Notes under the pieces: generated by a model | Database searches by the model: none | What the model was told of the DNA's origin: nothing | Seen by the model: the letters and a program-made list of their open reading frames with translations, nothing else | From: Pseudisothecium myosuroides | Taxonomy: Eukaryota; Streptophyta; Bryopsida; Hypnales; Lembophyllaceae | Assembly (NCBI GenBank): GCA_951799445.1 | Contig: OX637287.1 | Coordinates: 8,742,001 to 8,806,000 of the forward strand | Direction: 5' to 3' | Length of the DNA: 64,000 nucleotides | In this document: in pieces, positions 57,211-64,000 of the stretch | How the letters are laid out: every line of letters begins with the position of its first letter | Numbering within the stretch: position 1 is the stretch's first letter | Program-made: the position numbers and the translations under genes

Positions 57211-57424
57211 TGTTGCAGTCAAATGGAGTGGAACTGGTGGTGATGCTCTTAGCTAGAAAGTCAAAAATAGCAAAACAAAACAAAACGAAGTCCAATGCAA
57301 TCACGGTTATTCAATACTACTAGTACCAATCTACAATTTGATCATCTATCATCAAGAAAATTCATGATAGCAAAATGAAGGAGTTACTTCATTGACATTT
57401 AATGTAAAGGATGGATGAGGAGGT

Positions 57425-57628
57425 CACTACAAGAGAAAGGGGTGTTTTAAGTATAGTCCTAGTAGTATAGTCCTATAAGTAATGATCTTTTAAGGAGATT
57501 TTTAATAAGATTTTACTTGAAATACATGTGTTTTCAGTGAAATTTTACTTAAAATCTCCTTAAAGGGTCATTACTCAAAAGACTATACTACTAGGACTAC
57601 ACTTAAAACACCCCTTTCTCTTGTAGTA
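57425..57628. mobile_element. CACTA-type MITE (204 bp) with GGT target duplication
   Basis: The left end is CACTACAAGAGAAAGGGGTG and the right end the inverse with one changed base (…CACCCCTTTCTCTTGTAGTA). The inversion extends about 45 bp through TTTTAAGT and TAGTCCTAGTAGTATAGTC. GGT directly precedes (57422-57424) and follows (57629-57631), the 3-bp duplication expected of CACTA elements. No ORF. The near-perfect arms suggest a young insertion. Confidence 0.85.
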
Positions 57629-57723
57629 GGTAATTTTTATAATGAAATTCACTGTCCATCATGAATCTTCAAAAGGTATGAGAATTTGAAGATAAGAGCT
57701 TAAAAATTCATTGTCAAAATGTA

Positions 57724-58101
57724 GGAATTGTGTTTAAAGTAGAAGTTCAGACCTCATTTTAGCACAATAGAATAACTTTTTCCAAAAAATTTGAACTAAA
57801 TAAAGTTGTGAAATCAACCTCACTTTCGTCTCCAAAAAGTCATTTGTAATTTTGAATCTCCAAAAAAAAGTTATGGGCAAAATTCAGAGAAGATCTTTGA
57901 AAATGTCAAAGAAAATATCCCTTCCAACCCCTCTTTAAACTTTGTCCATAAATTTTTATTTGAGGTTCTAAATCTCAAACGGATTTCTGGACATGAAAAT
58001 TTACTTGAATTCTCTCATTAACTTAGTTCAAAATTTTTTGGAAAAAGTTATTCTACATTGCCTAAATGAGGTATGGAATTCTACTTTGAACACAATTCTT
58101 G
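57724..58101. mobile_element. Foldback/MITE-like element with about 80-bp inverted arms
   Basis: The left arm 57724-57801 (GGAATTGTGTTTAAAGTAGA ... AATAACTTTTTCCAAAAAAT) pairs with the right arm 58022-58101 in inverse orientation with scattered mismatches. Loop about 220 bp, no ORF. Superfamily unknown; no target duplication was read. Confidence 0.6.
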
Positions 58102-60691
58102 CTTTTGACTTAGCTATGAGCGGTTGACCTCCTACTAGTCCTAATTTACATATCCCACATGGGTTGCTTTACCTCCTACCACCCCAGTTGTATAAAGAGT
58201 TTGTTTTCAATCAACTACACTCATTGACTTAGTGGCTTTTGAAGCTCTGTGAAAAGGTTGCCAAATATTTTGATTTTATATTGAATATAATGCTAGATTT
58301 TCTAAAATTAAATTTTGAAGTACCAAATCTAGTTTTTGAACTTTAATTAATTATTCAGCATTAATGGGTCGATCCTATTTTACATCTATAGTATGTCCCA
58401 AGTCTTGTTTCTCCAATTCTTGTGGCCAAATTCCTACCTGGTTGAGTTATAGAAGGGGAATAAAAATATTATAAGTGGAAATTGGAGCTTCACAATACGG
58501 AGGCTAATAGTCCAATTCTATAATTTCAAACTTTTTGTATAATATTATGTAGAAAATATATATATCAAAAAATGGATTAAAAAGTTAAAATTCCATTTGA
58601 AGGGACTATTAGCATGAAATCTTCAAGGGGCAAATTTGTCTACAAAATCAAGCTACTAGAATGTTGAATTTAGTACTTTTATTCTCAAATTACATTTACA
58701 TACAAAAATGCTACCATACATACATGTTTTAGTGAACCTAGCCTTGACCTTGGGATGTAATGTAAAGCCCTAAGTTTCAATTTTTAGCTCTTCACTAATT
58801 AGATTTTGATAACTCGATGGGACTTGGAAAACATTTAAGCATTTGAGTGTGATTTTATTACGTAACAATGGCTAAATCTGTTGGATCTTTATGAGAGTGA
58901 AGATTGACATTGAATGTGAAAATGTCTTGCAAGGTGCAAAAATTGCTCCAAAATTTGCACATTAGTTTCTTTAAGGGTTAAGAAATGTTACATATTGATT
59001 CAAAGTTATAAGCCACATAAATATTTGATTTGCATGCAACGACCATCATTTAAGAAGAAATCACTTCTTATTTGTATAGTGGTTGAATTATAACCAACTC
59101 ATAAAAGTAGCCATTCTTATTATTAGATAGTTACAATTGACATGAAAGTTAAAAAGGTACCCCCCCCTAAAAGGACATATGCTAAAATCAATATTAGCAT
59201 TTTGGGTTGCATTATTTATAAAACTTACTCTATAGTAGTTTCTTTTGTCAAGGAGGATTGTAACGTGTGGTTCTAATGATGTATAGTATTGTTCTAAAAT
59301 TGTTGTATAAGATTTTTAATTATTCTTAAACTGATCAAGATTGTAAAAAAAGCTAGAAGAAATTGATACAATAATCATAAAAAATTATTTGTATAGAGAT
59401 AATTACTTGCAATAAGTCATTTTTTAAATTGATTTTTTTTCTAGAGGTCGGAAGGTATAAGAGCAGCAATATGTATGACACAGAGATATTGCCGAGGGCA
59501 TCACCTCTACCACTAGTTAGAGTTGCAGTTTTACACTCAAATTGAGTATCCAAACCTTTGCTATAGATATAGATAGGAATTGGACCACAATCTTCATAAA
59601 CTCAAATAAAATTCTACAAGTACAATCAATCAGGGTCTCACTTGGGGTAGTTTGAAAGATTTTCTTCTAATAAATAAAAAATTGTTCAAAAAATCCATGA
59701 CTTTGAATGTGTAAATTAGAGCTTAGATGTAAGCACTCAATAAATTCACTAGTAAAAACATGTTCATGTAGACCAAATGTAGGTCTTAAAGCTCGGTCTA
59801 TACAAACCATATTTCTATTAGCAAATGGAGTTTGTAGATACCATATTATTACTAGGTTTCAAGATTAGAGGAAGGAATAGATTTCCGAAATTCCAATTTT
59901 TATTATTTCACATAAGAAATTTTTTGACTTTCACAAAAAACAACCAAAGAGGCTTGATTTTGAATGTCTTTATGACTTTTATAGTCTCCTTTTCCCGAGA
60001 CCAACCATCTTTTTTATGAGTTTTTCAACCATCAAGAATTCAAATCTTCTTAGAGCCTTAAAGCTTCAACTTCAATTTTTCATCTTCAAGCAATATCTAT
60101 CTAAGCTAACATTTGAAAATTGTTTCTATTATTGTTGTCTCTAATAAATTTGTTTTAAAGGATTTTATTGGCAATGAAGTTTGCACAAGTTAGAATGCAA
60201 TATGCACCTTTAAGAGATTCTAGAATTGATTTTGCAAATACACTCTTAGAATTGCACTTGCTATTTGCACTGAAAATCGTTTGAATTGGAAGTACGTCCT
60301 TATACTCAACAACAAGTTTAGGAAAACAACAAGTATGTATTACCTCCTTGTGACTGTAAAGACAATTTAAGAATCCAAGTCCATGATTTTTATGTTGTGT
60401 ATGTTAGGGAGAAACAACAAGAGGGTCCTACTTAAAATGTTGATCCATGTTAAGTCTAGTGCTTACAAGACTAACTCATTTCCTAAAGAGGCACTCCAAC
60501 ATAACCTAATCTAGAATAACCCTAGGCCTTACATTATCAAACCCAACTACAAACGTGTGAATACATAACCAGTCTAACAATGACAATTTTTATTTTTATT
60601 TTTATTATCATCACCACCATTATTATAACTTAAAAGTAAAGAAATGGAAAAAACTCTCAAGGAAGTCCATAGGAAATCTGCAAATAATAGT
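58102..60691. other. AT-rich intergenic DNA, nothing recognised
   Basis: No gene or structured repeat was recognised over about 2.6 kb. Confidence 0.5.
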
Positions 60692-60778
60692 AGTATTCCC
60701 TTTGTTTTTGAAAAAGACCCATGTTTTCTTTGTATTTTACAAAAAAAACATGGGTCTTTTTAGAAACAAAGGTAGTAC
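60692..60778. mobile_element. Small hairpin MITE (87 bp)
   Basis: The left half (CCTTTGTTTTTGAAAAAGAC, then CCATGTTTT) and the inverted right half (CCTTTGTTTCTAAAAAGACC, then CATGTTTT) form a near-perfect hairpin with a loop of about 12 bases. Ends near GTA/TAC are Stowaway-like, but no clean TA duplication is seen. Confidence 0.6.
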
Positions 60779-60978
60779 AAGGAATGATGATGGTGATCAA
60801 GGTCCCCCCCCCTAATTACATGCGCCAATGACCCAAAAAACCCATTATAACTATGAAGTTAAGCGCCTTTGGGTTGTAATAGTATTGGGATGGATGACCT
60901 CCCGGGAAGTCCCGTTGTTGCATCCATATTAGAATTCATTTGTTTCAAAAACAAAAGCAAAACGCCATCATCACTCAA

Positions 60979-61612
60979 TGTACATCTCCAAAATCAATAT
61001 GTACCTACATGGAAGACACAATTCATGTAGAACCTCTACCCAAAAAACTTTGACCCTTCGTAACTTTTGCATACAGTACCCAAACCTCATGTTCTTTGGT
61101 GCATTGGAACCTTCTTTCCCTCGCCATCAAGAAAATACAAAAAATTGACCACTCTACTCACAACAACTAGGTACAATCACAAAATGGCAATGTACATCTC
61201 CGAAATCAATATGTACTTACATGGAAGACACAATTCATATAGAACCTCCACCCAAAAAACTTTGGCCCTTCATAATTTTTGCATACGGTACCCAAATCTC
61301 ATGTTCTTTGGTGCGTTGGAACCTTCTTTCCCTTGCCATCAAGAAAACACAAAAATTTAACCACTACTAATAGCAACTAAGCGCAGTCGCAAAAATGGCA
61401 GTGTACATCTCCAAAATCAATATGTACCTACATGGAAGACACAATTCATATAGAACCTCTACCCAAAAAACTTTGGCCCTTCGTAACTTTTGCATACGGT
61501 ATCCAAATCTCGCGTTCTTTGGTGTGTTGGAACCTTCTTTCCCTCGCCATCAAGAAAACACAAAAATTTAACCACTCTACTAATAGAAACTAGGTACATT
61601 CACAGAAGTGGC
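60979..61612. repeat. 211-bp tandem array, three copies
   Basis: Units begin TGTACATCTCC at 60979, 61191 and 61402 (periods 212 and 211) and are about 90% alike. Shared blocks: AATCAATATGTACCTACATG, CACAATTCATATAGAACCTC, AACTTTTGCATACGGTA, GGAACCTTCTTTCCCTCGCC. The open frames over it arise from the repeat. The same unit is dispersed singly at 5343, 34429 and 44565. Confidence 0.9.
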
Positions 61613-61892
61613 AGTTTTGCGGGGTACCCACCTTATTACTGGCTCCCCTTTGCATCAGAGCTTTCACAAGAATGAAAGGGAGCTATGGGGTCTGAAACTG
61701 ATGTTACAGTCTGGTTCTGAATGAGATGGGCACAGGCTCATACTTTTACTGTACACTTACAACTTACAAGCGCTGGCTGGTACCAGACCAGAGAAAGAGT
61801 ACTGTAGTGTTATGGAAGGCATCAGACCCTGCCTGGCTGCCTGCACTCCCAGCAAGTTAAGTAGTAGTACTACCTAAAGTTTACCTTACCCG

Positions 61893-62124
61893 CTGCCATG
61901 GGGAAAGCGAGTGTCCCGTCGGACCGTCGACCAGCCGTCCGGGAGGGTGTGGATGCGGGCACCTTTGAAATGGGGGTGCAGATGAGTACGATGGACAACG
62001 CATGGAAGTAGCTCCTCGCTCAGCATCGTCCATGCCACCTGATCATTCTCATTCTTGCAGGACCAACAGCAGCGGTGACGGCGACCCCGACCCGGGACGG
62101 TAACATTGACCGTGTGCCAACTGG
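61893..62124 (-). CDS. Possible orphan exon or gene fragment
   Basis: A GC-rich minus-strand stretch lies between a plausible acceptor (GGTTCCAG) and a strong donor (AGCGG|GTAAGG). It translates in one frame without stops, containing CCWSCKNENDQVAWTML, EELLPCVVHRTHLHPHFKG and IHTLPDGWSTVRRDTRFPHG. Composition is protein-like and unlike the surrounding DNA. I do not recognise the family, and no further exons were found in the repeat-filled flanks, so it may be a captured or dead fragment. Confidence 0.3.
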
Positions 62125-62182
62125 AACCATCGCAAGGATCCAATCTTGTTAATTAGAAGTTTACGACCTATTTCCCAAGATC

Positions 62183-62390
62183 GGGGTGGATTGACCCCCT
62201 CGCTCGGCCTTACCAGGGGTGCCTGTAAAAAAACAGCCCCCTATTTTGGGCCAATCCAGGGAATATTATCACTTTCGTATATCTAATTAGGGGTCTCTGA
62301 TCCCAAATATGAATTCAAAATTTGCAAAAAAAAATTTGTGCAAAAAACAGGGTCAGCCCGTAGGGCCGAGCGAGGGGGTCAGTTCACCCC
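62183..62390. mobile_element. Small MITE (208 bp) with GC-rich inverted ends
   Basis: The left end GGGGTGGATTGACCCCCTCG continues CTCGGCC; the right end GGCCGAGCGAGGGGGTCAG continues TTCACCCC: a 27-bp inversion with two mismatches around an AT-rich centre. No target duplication identified. Confidence 0.7.
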
Positions 62391-64000
62391 GGCCTTTCCC
62401 AACCACTTAAGGATTTCAGCGTAGTTGCGGGCTCGGTTTGGTGGAGGAAAAAAAATTCCCGTGCGGGAAAATAGACTTCAGACGGATTTGACATTTTTCG
62501 GTATTTTTTAGTCCAGGAACGAATTTACTATGAATTTTTTTTCAAGATTCTTTGAAACCCTATTCTTGTTATGTAGGTATGTCTAATTTCAACGATGGGC
62601 TGGTCAAGAAATTGACTAGAAATCAACGGCTCAAAATTCATCGTAACTGAGCAGTTAACAGTGGCCCACTTGAACGGAATAAAAGCAACGCATGAGTTGG
62701 AAATGTGGTGGTGGTTAGAAAGGGGTCGCTTACTCTACTTCGGACCGATGTTTGGAGAGAATTGAACTACCGGTTAGTTCATTGTTAGCCGCTAGGATTG
62801 GAAAAAAAATCGATTGCAATTTGAAAACATTGGAAAAAATTTGGTGAAAAAAATTGCGAGATTTCTATTTGGAGTTAAAAAAACAAAGAAAAAAAATGGA
62901 CTATGTACTTGAAAAAATGGTTCAATATGGGAATTAAAGGAAAGGAGCTAGTAAGATTCAAAAAATATCCTAAACGGTGATTTGGAAGCCAGCATTGATC
63001 ACTCGGAACCTACTTATATTTATCTAAAAATAGAAGTGTTCACTTTTAACCCCCCCCCTCCTAATCCTTGAAACCAAATTGCGGTTTTGAGGCTTGGGTC
63101 AAATTGATGTGGTTTGATGTTTTTGCATATGCAAGTTCAATTTTTTGATCTACAATTTTCTTTTAAATTGGGAAATATAATTGGCATCTACATCGAAAGT
63201 CAAGTGCATTTATTTATTAAGTTTGCAGTGTTTTGGCCTCAAAAATTCACTTTTTGTAATTTTTGAAGGGTTAGTGAGGGATTGGCTCTTGGCAATTTTT
63301 GGCCACTTGAGGTCATGGCACTTCAATTTCTGCTTGTAGACAATGGCATAGAAAAAATTCCTTAGTCCATAAAAAATTGTGTATAAAGAGTTCTTTTCAA
63401 TTTTTTTCTTTATAATGTTCTTGTACAACAATCCACATGCTCAATTGTAGAAAAAATTGTTTTTGAAATTTTGAAAATTTTATTGGTTGCTTTTCAGTTT
63501 TATACGTTTTGCATTGGGATTATGGTAATTCAAGGTGTAGAAGTCTTTTACAAGTGGATTCAAGTTCTAATTTTGGATGTACTAGTTTTTCAACTCAAAT
63601 GTGCATACCACATTAAAAAGATGCAAGTTGAAATCCATATCCACTAATTTTCATTGAATTTTGAAATTGAGATACTGCCTTGGATTTGAGGCGGAAAAAA
63701 AATATGGCTCTACTTTGATTAGATAGATCTTATAAATGGCAAAGAATTTGAATTCAAAGTTTTCGTTTGTGCTCTATATGAAAGTGAAATTATGATCCTA
63801 CAATCACAATTATCAATTTTTACAATTGTTTCTATCACAAATCTTGAATCAAATATTTACCTTTTTGTACATTTTACGGGTTCAATATGTACATGATTTC
63901 TATAATTTAGCAACAATTTTAATAACAATAGAGATATATGTTTAGTGAAGAAGAACTTCATGTAGAGCTTCATGTACAATTTTCACTAATTGTGATTTGG
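62391..64000. other. Right-edge intergenic DNA with a dispersed repeat copy
   Basis: 62748-62975 is the partner of the repeat at 26602-26815 (GGTTAGTTCATTGTTAGCC, ATTTCTATTTGGAGTTAAA). After 62976 the sequence is AT-rich with no recognisable gene to the window end. Confidence 0.5.

Larger units (their letters stand above)
56033..57248. mobile_element. Tourist-like MITE containing two nested elements (1.2 kb)
   Basis: The left end GAGCATTGCCACCAAACC and the right end, inverted, GAGCATCACCACCAGTTCC are related to those at 50192 and 50601. The flanking triplets are TGA and TTA, a possible mutated duplication. Nested inside are the elements at 56246-56502 and 56621-57210, leaving a core of about 370 bp, a typical MITE size. 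Confidence 0.6.

Noticed and set aside
61067..61675. Two 60-97-codon frames
   Set aside because: They lie entirely in the 211-bp tandem array.
1..64000. CRISPR arrays, operons, rRNA genes, complete tRNAs, LTR retrotransposon coding regions
   Set aside because: None was seen. The repeats have periods and divergence unlike CRISPR, and no gag-pol, reverse transcriptase or integrase motif was recognised.

Overview
This is nuclear DNA from a streptophyte plant. It is AT-rich and eukaryotic: three intron-bearing or plant-specific protein genes sit in about 45 kb of gene-poor sequence full of miniature transposable elements, with GT-AG introns and no operons. The genes are of plant families (ERD7/senescence-spartin, EXORDIUM/phosphate-induced-1, plastid-type glutamate-cysteine ligase). 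The ligase is quite divergent from the flowering-plant sequences I know, so I lean to an early-diverging land plant or a charophyte alga, but I do not name a species.

Layout. 1-104: possible exon of a gene running off the left edge. 105-10315: transposon-derived DNA (CACTA-like element with nested TTAA elements, a Stowaway-like MITE, a mariner element with a transposase remnant, decayed repeats, two further MITEs). 11115-14685 (+): ERD7-like gene, six exons, 449 aa. 14686-23820: repeats, then a GC-richer EXORDIUM upstream region. 23821-25092 (+): EXORDIUM-like gene, one coding exon, 423 aa. 25093-31568: repeats and a few weak orphan coding candidates. 31569-41745 (-): glutamate-cysteine ligase, 15 coding exons joined in frame to 516 aa; several introns hold MITEs. 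42905-43735: a 281-bp tandem array upstream of the ligase. 43736-64000: no convincing gene, but nested MITEs, tandem repeats and one possible orphan exon near 62 kb.

The three genes do not form a pathway. All three families are linked to stress or growth responses (membrane remodelling, cell-wall/growth signalling, glutathione synthesis), but their proximity is probably incidental.

The most unusual features are: (1) a recurrent family of TTAA-flanked elements with CCC...GGG termini, like piggyBac non-autonomous elements; (2) a 170-bp tandem array in a ligase intron that resembles the 3' end of one of those elements; (3) a ligase lacking both cysteines of the plant redox switch; (4) an EXORDIUM protein with a long N-terminal leader before its hydrophobic segment. 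All alignments were made by eye; no database search was run.
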